A stretch of 64,000 bases of DNA, from positions 1 to 64,000 of the forward strand of contig JANQJB010000007.1 in NCBI GenBank assembly GCA_028281865.1, read 5' to 3'. Below the pieces are notes generated by a model. That model was not told the DNA's origin and made no database searches. It was given only the letters and a program-made list of their open reading frames with translations. The DNA is from Marinagarivorans sp. (GTDB taxonomy: Bacteria > Pseudomonadota > Gammaproteobacteria > Pseudomonadales > Cellvibrionaceae). Position numbers and translations under genes: made by a program. Shown here in pieces: positions 42,884 through 51,098 of the stretch; positions within the stretch are counted from its first letter, which is position 1, and the number at the start of each line of letters is the position of its first letter.

Positions 42884-45146
42884 TAGTGGCCCCTTGGACA
42901 TCTGCCGGATTAGTAAAAGTAACGAGAGAAAAACCATCGATCGCTGCGCCGGCAGCGCCTCCTGAGCCGGCAGCTCCTCCAATAATGTCGCCCCCTGCGC
43001 TGAACTGCCCATTTTGGCCTGGCTGGGCTATTGCTCCGCCATCACCGGATTCGTTAGAAGGACTTAGGCCGTTTCCTATTCCACCTGCGTCTCGCGTGCC
43101 TGCAGTTCCGTCACCGTCTCCAGTACCGCCTAAACCAGGTGTAATGCCTGCACCACCGCCCCCTCCATATCGTTCGAAACCGGTATAACCATCGCCATAG
43201 TCGATATTAAAACTGACAGCACCACCGCCCCCTGCGCCCCCATAGATTTCGATATACTGACCATCTATCTCAATGGCATATTCAACGAGCAATGCTGGAC
43301 CGCCAGCCTCCCCGTCTAAATTGCCATAACCGTCGGCACCACGTCCGCCATATCCTTGTATGCGACCTTTCGTTGCCCCTGCCGCACCACGCAGTTTTAA
43401 TGTTGTTCCGGCCGGCCAAGAGCCCGTACGCAGCGCATACGACGAATTATTGGTTGATCCAATATCGACACCAGGATAAATAATAAAAATAATGTCGTCG
43501 TCGAGGTCGACTGATGTGTAGGATTCGTCATAGATTTCTCTAAGCGATTCGTTAATAGACCCCGGAGGAATATCCAACTTCTTTTCACCCGTAAGGGCTG
43601 AGGTGTCGTAAGTAAATTCTTCAGCTTCAATGTGCGGCCCTTCTTTTCTGCTGCTTATTCCAGTCACAATGGCATTTACACCAGTATCGACATCACCGAA
43701 ACAGTCCTCAATAACGGGGTGCGAAATAGGAAACGTTTGACCAAGACTCAGATAATTCATTTTGTCTGCGGGCAATTTAAAAATAAATCTGCGAGGCGGA
43801 ATGGTGTAACGATTTATAAAACGTTGTCCCACATCAGTTGCAACCGTAAGTCCGGCTTTTGGAATCCATCGAGAGAATATTCGTTTAATGGACTCATTGG
43901 GGTAACGATTTTCAGGCGTTCCGTAAACATAAGTGCCGTAAAAGTTACCAGGCTCTTCCAGATTTTTAAACACATTGCGCTGGTTATAATAAACGATAAC
44001 AATTGAATAACGCTTATCTGGCTGATCCATTTGATCAAATGAATTTTCGATCATTACTGAATCATCAACAGCGTTACCGGTAATCGTATTGGGCCTGAGA
44101 ATGTCGAATACAATTTTCTGATTGACGTTATCGGCAAATAATAAAAGGCCAGCTTGCTCGATTAATTCATTGACCAGTTTTTTTACAGCCGTCGGTTTTA
44201 CTATTTGAGTAGAATATAAAACAGCCGGGTCACTAAAGTCCGTGGTTATGGCTTGCCACGCAGTTAAATCCATTGTTGTATTATCGATCGGTGTGAATCG
44301 ATAAATAAGATCATAAATTATAGCTGCAGCGGTTTGAGATGTGTATTCAAGTATTTCCTGTACAGAGTCACCCTCGGAATATTCTTCGCTTGTCGCAGCA
44401 CCCAGCGTTAACACGTCAGCGACACGCGTAAAAGAAATAACTTCTTCACCTATCGCTATTTTGCCTGAAGCTGAATATTGTGCGTCGCCAACACCTGCAG
44501 GGGTAACAGTTAGGGACGTTGATCCCTGCGGTAACGTTGCGTCTAAAACACCTGTGTTAGGCTTAGGTGCAAGCGATGTTTTTTCGTCGAGCAAGCGCAT
44601 AAAATCTGCACCCGACATTTTGACTTTTCCGCGAGAACTTGGTCCTTGAATATCATCTAAAACAAAATGCTCTGTACGCATTTCGCTATACGCTTGATCG
44701 GGTGAACCAAATAACGCGCGAAAATTATTGTGCTCATAAAAAGGGTTTCTTGCCTTAAATTTTCCCCAAAACGTACCTTTTTCAAAGGGGTTGTAAGCGC
44801 GATCGATAATGTACGGATCAAGCAGTGCATCACCCGTGCGATGGTTTTTAAACTCTGCACTAAACGTCGCTCTAACGCCAATGCTGCGGCCTGGGTCTAC
44901 TTGTGCTTTTGATGTTGTAACCGATTCTAAATTAGCAAAAGCAAAACCTTCGGGAAACATCCCGACGTCTTCAACGCAACGAATTGTTTGTGTTGTGGGC
45001 GAATAATTATCAGGGTCTTTACAATCACAAGAATAGTTACGTGTGTTGAAACATTTTTCGCCAGTTGCCGTACAAGGTGCAACACCAAACGTGTGCTGGC
45101 AAACCTCGATGTCAATTTCAACTGCGCGAATACGTTCTAGCCCCAT
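42876..45146 (-). CDS. Phage tail tip/host-interaction protein with Gly-rich C-terminus
   Basis: A 756-residue tail protein. The first 400 residues resemble tip proteins of siphoviruses (RIRAVEIDIEVCQHTFG, with Cys-rich CTATGEKCFNTRNYSCDCKD). The last 170 residues are glycine-rich (GRGADGYGNLDGEAGG, GGAGGGGAVSF, GGGGGAGITPGLGGTGDGDG). This resembles the polyglycine-type motifs of T-even adhesin gp38, which binds outer-membrane receptors. The gene overlaps its upstream neighbour by 10 bp. The tip role is firm; the adhesin comparison is inference. Confidence 0.75.
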   Translation of the reverse strand: MGLERIRAVEIDIEVCQHTFGVAPCTATGEKCFNTRNYSCDCKDPDNYSPTTQTIRCVEDVGMFPEGFAFANLESVTTSKAQVDPGRSIGVRATFSAEFKNHRTGDALLDPYIIDRAYNPFEKGTFWGKFKARNPFYEHNNFRALFGSPDQAYSEMRTEHFVLDDIQGPSSRGKVKMSGADFMRLLDEKTSLAPKPNTGVLDATLPQGSTSLTVTPAGVGDAQYSASGKIAIGEEVISFTRVADVLTLGAATSEEYSEGDSVQEILEYTSQTAAAIIYDLIYRFTPIDNTTMDLTAWQAITTDFSDPAVLYSTQIVKPTAVKKLVNELIEQAGLLLFADNVNQKIVFDILRPNTITGNAVDDSVMIENSFDQMDQPDKRYSIVIVYYNQRNVFKNLEEPGNFYGTYVYGTPENRYPNESIKRIFSRWIPKAGLTVATDVGQRFINRYTIPPRRFIFKLPADKMNYLSLGQTFPISHPVIEDCFGDVDTGVNAIVTGISSRKEGPHIEAEEFTYDTSALTGEKKLDIPPGSINESLREIYDESYTSVDLDDDIIFIIYPGVDIGSTNNSSYALRTGSWPAGTTLKLRGAAGATKGRIQGYGGRGADGYGNLDGEAGGPALLVEYAIEIDGQYIEIYGGAGGGGAVSFNIDYGDGYTGFERYGGGGGAGITPGLGGTGDGDGTAGTRDAGGIGNGLSPSNESGDGGAIAQPGQNGQFSAGGDIIGGAAGSGGAAGAAIDGFSLVTFTNPADVQGATNG

Positions 45147-45961
45147 GGATAGAGCGCCCTAAAGTTGCAGCTAAATTGCATCATGCCGTTTGACATCTGG
45201 TTGCTGGGAATAATATCGCTTGTCGCAATACAAAATCCAACTTCATTGGGGTACGTTTCCGGACGCCAAGCAAAAACCCACGGATTTTCTGTTGCGTGTT
45301 GAACCCAAGGATCAATGAAACTTCGATAATATTCCGGTGTAATATGCTGTTGTTCGAAACTGCTTTCGAGCCGACGATTAGTCACAACTCTACCTAAATA
45401 CTGACTGTTTTCTGAGAATTGATTTTGCGAACGAACTCGACGCGCATAAATTAACGGACTATGGCCAACATAGATTCGACGCTGCAAGCGAAGCTTTTCG
45501 CCAATGTAAACGACAGAAATTTGAGGTTTTAGTCCAACAGGCGCATTAATCTTTATTCGTGTATAGTCAGAAACGTTGCTTTCGATTAAATCCATTAAAA
45601 CGCTGTTGTCAGGAGCAATTTTGTCGCTGGTTAAATCGGTCCAACTTCCACCAACACCAATCTTATATTGCCAACGGTATGTCATGCCTTTTAGATTGTG
45701 GCCGATTATCGATACATAATCATAAGTGGCTGAGGCAAAATTAAATTCAATATGCTGTTCGCCATCGTTATCGGATTTCCAATACTCGTTAGTTGAATTA
45801 TTGCTAACGTTACTTGCGGGAAATCCCGTTACTTCACTATCGGCAGAAACCCCCGAATACGTAATTAAATTTTTGTAGCCAATCACGGGATTATTGGGGT
45901 TGAAATCACCTGACGTAAGTGCGCCCGATGTATAGAGTGCTTGCGATATATAAATTGGCAT
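45137..45961 (-). CDS. Phage distal tail protein-like
   Basis: A 274-residue protein between tape measure and tail tip. The middle looks like a carbohydrate-binding-type beta-sandwich (STNEYWKSDNDGEQHIEFNF, YDYVSIIGHNLKGMTYRWQYKI), and the C-terminus is W/Y-rich (ENPWVFAWRPETYPNEVGF). This layout fits the distal tail/baseplate hub component of siphoviruses. It starts one base before the tape-measure stop, so translation is coupled. Confidence 0.6.
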   Translation of the reverse strand: MPIYISQALYTSGALTSGDFNPNNPVIGYKNLITYSGVSADSEVTGFPASNVSNNSTNEYWKSDNDGEQHIEFNFASATYDYVSIIGHNLKGMTYRWQYKIGVGGSWTDLTSDKIAPDNSVLMDLIESNVSDYTRIKINAPVGLKPQISVVYIGEKLRLQRRIYVGHSPLIYARRVRSQNQFSENSQYLGRVVTNRRLESSFEQQHITPEYYRSFIDPWVQHATENPWVFAWRPETYPNEVGFCIATSDIIPSNQMSNGMMQFSCNFRALYPWG

Positions 45962-47904
45962 TAAGCTACCTGCAAAATCGCGCCGTTTTTCATTTCTTTG
46001 TTTATCCGGTCGACTAGTGTGCCAACGCGAACAAAATCATCGAGACCAACGCCTTCAAGTAATACTCTCGTAGGTTCTGCCGCGGCCTGAGTAGACGCAA
46101 CGTTAGCAACTGGCGTCGGTGCGGTCGCTGATGAAGAAGGCGCTATACCAGCACCCCCGCCGGAAAAACTCTGCGACTTAATAGCGTTAACTTGTTGAAA
46201 CGCGTTTGCTGCGTGCGCTGCAGCCATGCCAACATTGAGCGGGAAAGGATATGAACTCATTGTTAGGGAAATTCCTTTATAAGCATTAATCAATGCTTCC
46301 GCGATCCCTGCAGTTTTGTTCAAGTTGAACATTTTCTTTGAGTGCTGAGCAACACCGGCCGTCATTTGCACAAGCGAACTCGATACCTGTTTTACTTGGG
46401 AATCCCATGACTTTGCATTGAATTTTTCGACCGCAGTCATTTTTGATTCGCGCAATTTTTTTAGTTTTTCGAGATGGTCTTTTTCCGCCTGCTCTCGAAT
46501 ATCTTGCCACTCGTCTTCCGTTTCAAAATTCGCTTGATTCCATTCGGCGCCGATAACAGCCATTTGTGCCTGGTGATCGCGCAACAATTGTTGCTCCGTC
46601 ATAAAACGACTTTTAATCGCTTCTAACTTAGCGTCATCAGCTTTATTTACGTTTTCTGCTTCGCCGGTACTCTCTTGTTCTCCCGAAATTGTTTTTGCAA
46701 CTGCCTCCGCAGCTTCTTGTGATTTTTGTTTTACTTTTTCGAGAAATTCTTCGATATTGTCGGCCGGCATTTTTTGCATGGCCAAGTTATGAAGCTCTTG
46801 CATTAAAACTGAAACGCGATTGCGAGCAGTGTCACCAAGGTCGTGCACGCTCTTCATAAAATCGCTATCGCCGAGCGGATCGATCGTCGCAATATCGACG
46901 TTCGGCAATTTATTTAAGCTTTCGATTATTTTATTAATGGCGGATATATGAAGGTCTGCAAAACTCGTAACGCCAGTGGCAGCTAATTCGAAGGCAGACA
47001 TCATCGCAGAACCAAATCCAAAGGCGGCAACCTCTATTCCTTTAAATACGACTCTTAAACCTTGAATAACATTTCCAAGCTTACCCGCTAGCCTTAATCC
47101 GGTTTCCATTGCTGAGCGAATTTCATCACCAAAACCACCGCTTGCTTTTGCAGCGTTTGTAAACTCATCAGCGGCCTGCTGAATAAAGGGCGCTAATTCA
47201 ACTGTAAGTGAGCTCGCAACGCCTCCCAGTACTTGTTTTGTTCTGAAAATAGCATCATTCGCTGCCTCAACTTTCGCCGCATCCACTCTCGAAACCGTTA
47301 TGCCAAGCTGGTCTAATTCTCGCGCAGTTGGTTCGATTCCTTCCTTTCTCAATGCGCCAAGAACTTTTAACATCTTGATACTTTCGCGACCAAACAAATC
47401 ATTCGCGACTGAAGCTTTTAACGATTGGTTTTCTAACCGGCCAAAGCCATCTGCTAACGCCGTGAGTTGCTGATCAGGACTTAGATCAATAATATCTTTA
47501 ATGTTTATTCCGACATCGGATAACGCGTCTGCTGATAGGCCCCCTTTGCGAGCAGCTTCTCCGAGCCGTACTTCCATTGTTTTTAGAGTTTTATTAAGTC
47601 TCTCAGACTCAATTCCGTTTAATTCAGACATATGCTGCAACGCTTGCAGCTTACGCGTAGTCAACCCAAGTGCATCCGATGTTTTAGCTAAGCTATCAAT
47701 AACAGCACTTTGTTTTGTGACAAGTGCGGCTGTTAAAACAACACCGGCCGCTGTCGCTGCTCCACCATACTTAACTAAGTCATTACCACCCTTACGCAGT
47801 TTTTTACCAAAAGCCGACAGCATGGCACTGGCTTTTTTTAGATTGCGTTCAAACGGCTCGGTATCAGCGCCAAGCGTTGCTAAGATATTAGGATCTTGTG
47901 ACAT
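45961..47904 (-). CDS. Tail tape measure protein
   Basis: A 647-residue, helix-rich protein with N-terminal heptads (EPFERNLKKASAMLSAFGKKLRKGG), hydrophobic segments (GGAATAAGVVLTAALVT; GKLGNVIQGLRVVFKGIEVAAFGFG) and many charged coiled-coil stretches (LRDHQAQMAVIGAEWNQ, QAEKDHLEKLKKLRESK). This is the standard tape-measure signature, and length fits its place after the tail chaperone. At roughly 0.15 nm per residue it would predict a tail near 100 nm. It begins in a TAATG overlap with the chaperone extension. Confidence 0.85.
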   Translation of the reverse strand: MSQDPNILATLGADTEPFERNLKKASAMLSAFGKKLRKGGNDLVKYGGAATAAGVVLTAALVTKQSAVIDSLAKTSDALGLTTRKLQALQHMSELNGIESERLNKTLKTMEVRLGEAARKGGLSADALSDVGINIKDIIDLSPDQQLTALADGFGRLENQSLKASVANDLFGRESIKMLKVLGALRKEGIEPTARELDQLGITVSRVDAAKVEAANDAIFRTKQVLGGVASSLTVELAPFIQQAADEFTNAAKASGGFGDEIRSAMETGLRLAGKLGNVIQGLRVVFKGIEVAAFGFGSAMMSAFELAATGVTSFADLHISAINKIIESLNKLPNVDIATIDPLGDSDFMKSVHDLGDTARNRVSVLMQELHNLAMQKMPADNIEEFLEKVKQKSQEAAEAVAKTISGEQESTGEAENVNKADDAKLEAIKSRFMTEQQLLRDHQAQMAVIGAEWNQANFETEDEWQDIREQAEKDHLEKLKKLRESKMTAVEKFNAKSWDSQVKQVSSSLVQMTAGVAQHSKKMFNLNKTAGIAEALINAYKGISLTMSSYPFPLNVGMAAAHAANAFQQVNAIKSQSFSGGGAGIAPSSSATAPTPVANVASTQAAAEPTRVLLEGVGLDDFVRVGTLVDRINKEMKNGAILQVA

Positions 47905-48083
47905 TAATCGAGCATCTCATATAACATGCGAACTTCTTCGTTTCGTGTGTTTTCAGCTAACATAGGATCAATAAAATGTGCTTCGTACAGCCACCAAAAC
48001 TCTGTTGGATGCAACCCCCAGAATTCAGCGCGAGTACAAATATTTAATCGAATGAAAAGTTTAAAGAAGGTTTTTATTGGGTC
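47904..48083 (-). CDS. Tail assembly chaperone T extension (probable -1 frameshift product)
   Basis: After the stop of the 113-residue chaperone, the -1 frame is open from the AAG-AAA-AAG run at 48091-48083 and reads FFKLFIRLNICTRAEFWGLHPTEFWWLYEAHF to a TAA at 47906-47904 that overlaps the tape-measure ATG. WGLHPTEFWWL is typical of the T part of siphovirus G/GT chaperones. The slippery run (GAAAAAG) is not a perfect X-XXY-YYZ heptamer, so efficiency is uncertain. An internal ATG start is possible but less likely. Confidence 0.6.
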   Translation of the reverse strand, partial: DPIKTFFKLFIRLNICTRAEFWGLHPTEFWWLYEAHFIDPMLAENTRNEEVRMLYEMLD

Positions 48084-48415
48084 TTTTTCTTGTTCTGCTT
48101 CCGCGGCTTTTGTTTGTTTGCCGCTGGTTGCTTTGCATTGACTTCATCCGTGGCTTCATTAAAGGGGTTTATAATTTTCCCTACTGTTTGACCTATGTAT
48201 TTCGCGAAATCGTCATCGGTGGATAGCATAAATTTCTCGTAAACATCTGATGAGTCTACGTCCGCGCCGGCATAGTTAAGAGCAGCGGCAAAAGCAATAC
48301 ATAAATCAACTTCGTTTAGATTCCCAGCCTCTCGGCGAACCGCTTGAATTAAACGCATAGTGTGATCGATCGTATAACTTTTACCGTCATATTCGATAGT
48401 AATTTTGCCAAACAT
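48074..48415 (-). CDS. Tail assembly chaperone G
   Basis: A 113-residue acidic/mixed protein located between tail tube and tape measure. It begins MFGKITIEYDGKSYTID, with a helical middle (TMRLIQAVRREAGNLNEVDLCIAFAAALNY) and a lysine-rich end (KPRKQNKKKTQ) encoded by the A-rich slippery tract. Position, size and the frameshift-ready 3' end identify it as the G partner of the G/GT pair that protects the tape measure before tail-tube assembly. Confidence 0.75.
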   Translation of the reverse strand: MFGKITIEYDGKSYTIDHTMRLIQAVRREAGNLNEVDLCIAFAAALNYAGADVDSSDVYEKFMLSTDDDFAKYIGQTVGKIINPFNEATDEVNAKQPAANKQKPRKQNKKKTQ

Positions 48416-48837
48416 TAAACTGCCTCCGGTGTATAAACAGGACGCCCAGACGAAAGCAATTGAATTGAACCCGTAACCGCTTCAGTTTCTGAGCCCGTTT
48501 CAGTAAAATTAGAAAAATAAAAATTACCGGCGAGGTTTGCAGGTGTGCTTTTGGTATCATCAGTAATGATAAATTCCACGGTGATATCCGTAAGCAGTTT
48601 GTTACCGGCACCGAAGGCCAATACTCTAAATGTCTCCTCCTTCATAACAAGCTCGCCACTTAAATCTGTAATTTCTTTTCCGTGAGCATCCAGTAACGTT
48701 CTTACTCCTTCGTCGTCATATGAAGAAATATCTATCGGTTCGCTGTTAACCGTTATCGTGACAGCGCGGAGCCCTGCTATTGCAGTTCCATTCTTTTTGA
48801 TTAAAAACATGCGGCCTGCGCCAGCTTGATTAGCCAT
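48415..48837 (-). CDS. Major tail tube protein
   Basis: A 140-residue protein that begins MANQAGAGRMFLIKKNGTAIAGLRAVTITVNSEPIDISSYDDEGVRTLL, the pattern of the TP901-1/HK97-like tail tube family, with a continuing beta-rich fold (VEFIITDDTKSTPANLAGNFYFSNFTETG). It is next to the tail chaperone and overlaps its start by one base. The tube polymerises to the length set by the tape measure. Confidence 0.85.
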   Translation of the reverse strand: MANQAGAGRMFLIKKNGTAIAGLRAVTITVNSEPIDISSYDDEGVRTLLDAHGKEITDLSGELVMKEETFRVLAFGAGNKLLTDITVEFIITDDTKSTPANLAGNFYFSNFTETGSETEAVTGSIQLLSSGRPVYTPEAV

Positions 48838-48848
48838 AGTTTTAGCCT

Positions 48849-49244
48849 CTATTGGTGAATTAAAACTCTGAAATGCATAATGCCGTGTCGTGTTTTCTCG
48901 TCTTTATCGGGAAAACTGTCTTCATCGACATACTGACAATCAACAAATTTGTAACCCGCAACGTTAAGCACTTGCCTATTAAGCGAATCGAAAATTAGTT
49001 GTTGAATTTGTTTCGTTTCTTTGCGTCCGAGGTGACGCGACCAGGTGTGTATAGCTGTTAGAATATTCCAACCATTTTGATTATTGTCAGACCAGCTTGT
49101 TGCAACGTCGTCGCCTATTACGACATAAGGAAATTCTTCATTTTGCGGGACGTTATCATAAACACCTTTTATGGCAGACATGAGCGTAGTATTTGCCTCA
49201 AGCTTGATTTTGATAGCTGCTTGAACTGCTAAGGAATAACTCAT
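48849..49244 (-). CDS. DUF3168 tail-completion protein
   Basis: The 131-residue sequence (MSYSLAVQAAIKIKLEANTTLMSAIKGVYDNVPQNEEFPYVVIGDDVATSW) fits DUF3168, found in siphoviruses at the neck-tail joint. Its segment RHLGRKETKQIQQLIFDSLNRQ is also typical. It overlaps the HK97-gp10-type gene start by 4 bp, as usual for these packed connector genes. Confidence 0.85.
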   Translation of the reverse strand: MSYSLAVQAAIKIKLEANTTLMSAIKGVYDNVPQNEEFPYVVIGDDVATSWSDNNQNGWNILTAIHTWSRHLGRKETKQIQQLIFDSLNRQVLNVAGYKFVDCQYVDEDSFPDKDEKTRHGIMHFRVLIHQ

Positions 49245-49702
49245 TTTTTAAATTTCTTTTGCTCTCGTTTAACCTTTTCTAAAAGTTTTTTTAAAAATTT
49301 TTCGCGGTATATCGACTCTAAATTTGATCGGATAAATTCCGTAGCCGGCGCAAGAAACGGAACGGCAGAGGAAATACGCGTACCATGCTCAATAAAACGC
49401 CAGTAATAACCATCATTTTTAGCGCTTTTGCCAGAATCAGCGAACACTGCTGCAACAGGTTTGTCAGGCGGTGACTTAAGTCGACGTGATTTGATTGAAT
49501 TTCTCAAATTTCCGCTCTTTTCGATACCTCGTGTTTTAATATTTTTTTTCGTTTGTTTTTTAAGCTCACCTGCAACAGCGAGATTGGTGGACCTTGCGAT
49601 ACTGCGCGCGTGTTTAGGGGCGATTTTCTCTAAGATATTCTGTGTTTCCTTAAGGCCTTGAACTTTGATTCCGTTAAAGCGCGACACCGCGTTCGGCCTC
49701 AA
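49241..49702 (-). CDS. HK97 gp10-family neck protein
   Basis: This 153-residue protein carries GLKETQNILEKIAPKHARSIARSTNLAVAGELKKQTKKNI near the start and YYWRFIEHGTRISSAVPFLAPATEF in the middle, the hallmark of the HK97 gp10 tail-completion family. It is rich in lysine at the end. Its overlap with the head-closure gene is 29 bp, so the true start may be slightly later. Confidence 0.85.
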   Translation of the reverse strand: MRPNAVSRFNGIKVQGLKETQNILEKIAPKHARSIARSTNLAVAGELKKQTKKNIKTRGIEKSGNLRNSIKSRRLKSPPDKPVAAVFADSGKSAKNDGYYWRFIEHGTRISSAVPFLAPATEFIRSNLESIYREKFLKKLLEKVKREQKKFKK

Positions 49703-50012
49703 CTTCTAAATACATCGCTCGACGACTCACTTTTGGAATTGACCGGATGTTATAGTCGTCACCATCCCAAGTAATTTTCATTGTTTCGTCAAGATCATCT
49801 CTATTACGAACGACAAAACGATAATTATGCGTATCGTTGACTTTGTTATGATCAGAACTTTCACCGCCAGAAAGCGCAACCGCTTTTGCCCAAACGTCCT
49901 TACCGTTTTCAATTACTTGCCACGTCACATCTTGGCCACCATATCCATCATCTGAATAAATAGGCTTTGATATAGTGATCAGTTCGTCTAGATCTGCAGG
50001 GCAATAACTCAT
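49674..50012 (-). CDS. Phage head closure protein
   Basis: The 112-residue protein has DELITISKPIYSDDGYGGQDVTW and a YRFVVRNRDDLDETMKITWDGDDYNIRSI segment, which match the SPP1-gp16/HK97 head-closure (head-tail joining) family. It plugs the connector after DNA packaging. It overlaps the gp6-type gene stop by 4 bp. Confidence 0.85.
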   Translation of the reverse strand: MSYCPADLDELITISKPIYSDDGYGGQDVTWQVIENGKDVWAKAVALSGGESSDHNKVNDTHNYRFVVRNRDDLDETMKITWDGDDYNIRSIPKVSRRAMYLEVEAERGVAL

Positions 50013-50563
50013 ACAAAGCTCTTAATTGTTTTATCGCCCAATATTTTGTTAACAAACTTGAGGTCGACATCTGTTTTACGCTCTTCATACATTTGAAGCA
50101 CTAGCGCAAACATTGCAATTTTTAAGTCACCATCGAGTGTTTGGCTACTCGGATAGCCCACGGTATAAGTGATTGATGCGGCGTTTTGTTTTGGGTACAG
50201 CGTAGGCCAGCAATAACCGTATGCGGGTCGAATTATTGCTTTTAACGACGATAAATCCGAATCGTATTCAGCTACGGGAAACGTTTGTTGAGCGTTGTCA
50301 GTGTCAAAATAGGTAATACTGTTGATAGCAGTGACGGGCGAAAAAGGCAAAATGATTTCGTGTTCAAAATAATTTAAATCGAGCCGCCAAGTTTGCGAGA
50401 TAAGCTTTCTATTTGTAATACTTTCAATAATTTTTTGCGCCGCAGCAATCGCAATCAGAATAAACGAGTCTTCCTTTTTCTGATCGATTCTCGCGTACAC
50501 TTTAAAATCGTTAAGCGATATAGCACGCGTCTGCGGTCCGGTTACAAGAACATTTCCAGCCAT
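50009..50563 (-). CDS. Head-tail connector (gp6-like)
   Basis: This 184-residue protein (SLNDFKVYARIDQKKEDSFILIAIAAAQKIIESITNRKL, then TYTVGYPSSQTLDGDLKIAMFALVLQMYEER) is the gp6-like connector family with its two helical segments around a beta domain. It attaches below the portal. It lies 27 bp after the decoration-type gene. Confidence 0.85.
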   Translation of the reverse strand: MAGNVLVTGPQTRAISLNDFKVYARIDQKKEDSFILIAIAAAQKIIESITNRKLISQTWRLDLNYFEHEIILPFSPVTAINSITYFDTDNAQQTFPVAEYDSDLSSLKAIIRPAYGYCWPTLYPKQNAASITYTVGYPSSQTLDGDLKIAMFALVLQMYEERKTDVDLKFVNKILGDKTIKSFV

Positions 50564-50590
50564 AATAAATGCCCCCGAAGGGGCTCCAAG

Positions 50591-51034
50591 TTACGCTACG
50601 ACTTCAACTACAGTTGCCAGGTCATCTGCAGGCTGATAACGCGCATCAAACCCAAGGACAATAGCTGCGCTATCACTTGTGGCAACACCGACTGTCATCG
50701 ATAAACGGACGTACGCAAAATCATTTGCGATGTCCAGTTCTTCTGATCGACAATTTATAACCGCTTCATTATTGTCGTTCGAAGCTTTTGTTAATTGCGT
50801 TATGGCTTTGTTGTCAACGTCCTTCGCGCCGGTACCAGAATCATCCGTAGCCTGTTCAAGCTTTGCGTCGATTGTCGCACTCGCACCAAGTTCACCGGCC
50901 ATGATAATAGCCATTATCGAACCAAAGTTAGCCATGCTAATCCAATCTGTTGTTAACACACCTGCGGCGTTAGCATCGGGATTAATAACACCGACGATAG
51001 GCGCTCGATTGGAAGGTAAAATATTAGAGTTCAT
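50591..51034 (-). CDS. Phage head decoration/structural protein
   Basis: A 147-residue protein that is A/T/D-rich, with WISMANFGSIMAIIMAGELGASATIDAKLEQATDDSGTGAK and FAYVRLSMTVGVATSDSAAIVLG. This pattern is common in siphovirus and gene-transfer-agent-type clusters immediately downstream of the capsid and is usually annotated as a virion decoration or hypothetical structural protein. The position supports a head-surface role. Confidence 0.6.
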   Translation of the reverse strand: MNSNILPSNRAPIVGVINPDANAAGVLTTDWISMANFGSIMAIIMAGELGASATIDAKLEQATDDSGTGAKDVDNKAITQLTKASNDNNEAVINCRSEELDIANDFAYVRLSMTVGVATSDSAAIVLGFDARYQPADDLATVVEVVA

Positions 51035-51098
51035 AGTAAGTTCTCCGAAAAAACTAGTAGATTGCCGCTCTCAACGAGAGGCTTAAATTATTCGTCAA

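Noticed and set aside
47501-47965. 154-residue plus-strand frame opposite the tape measure start
   Set aside because: It is antisense to the tape measure and chaperone extension, both supported by family features and overlap signals.
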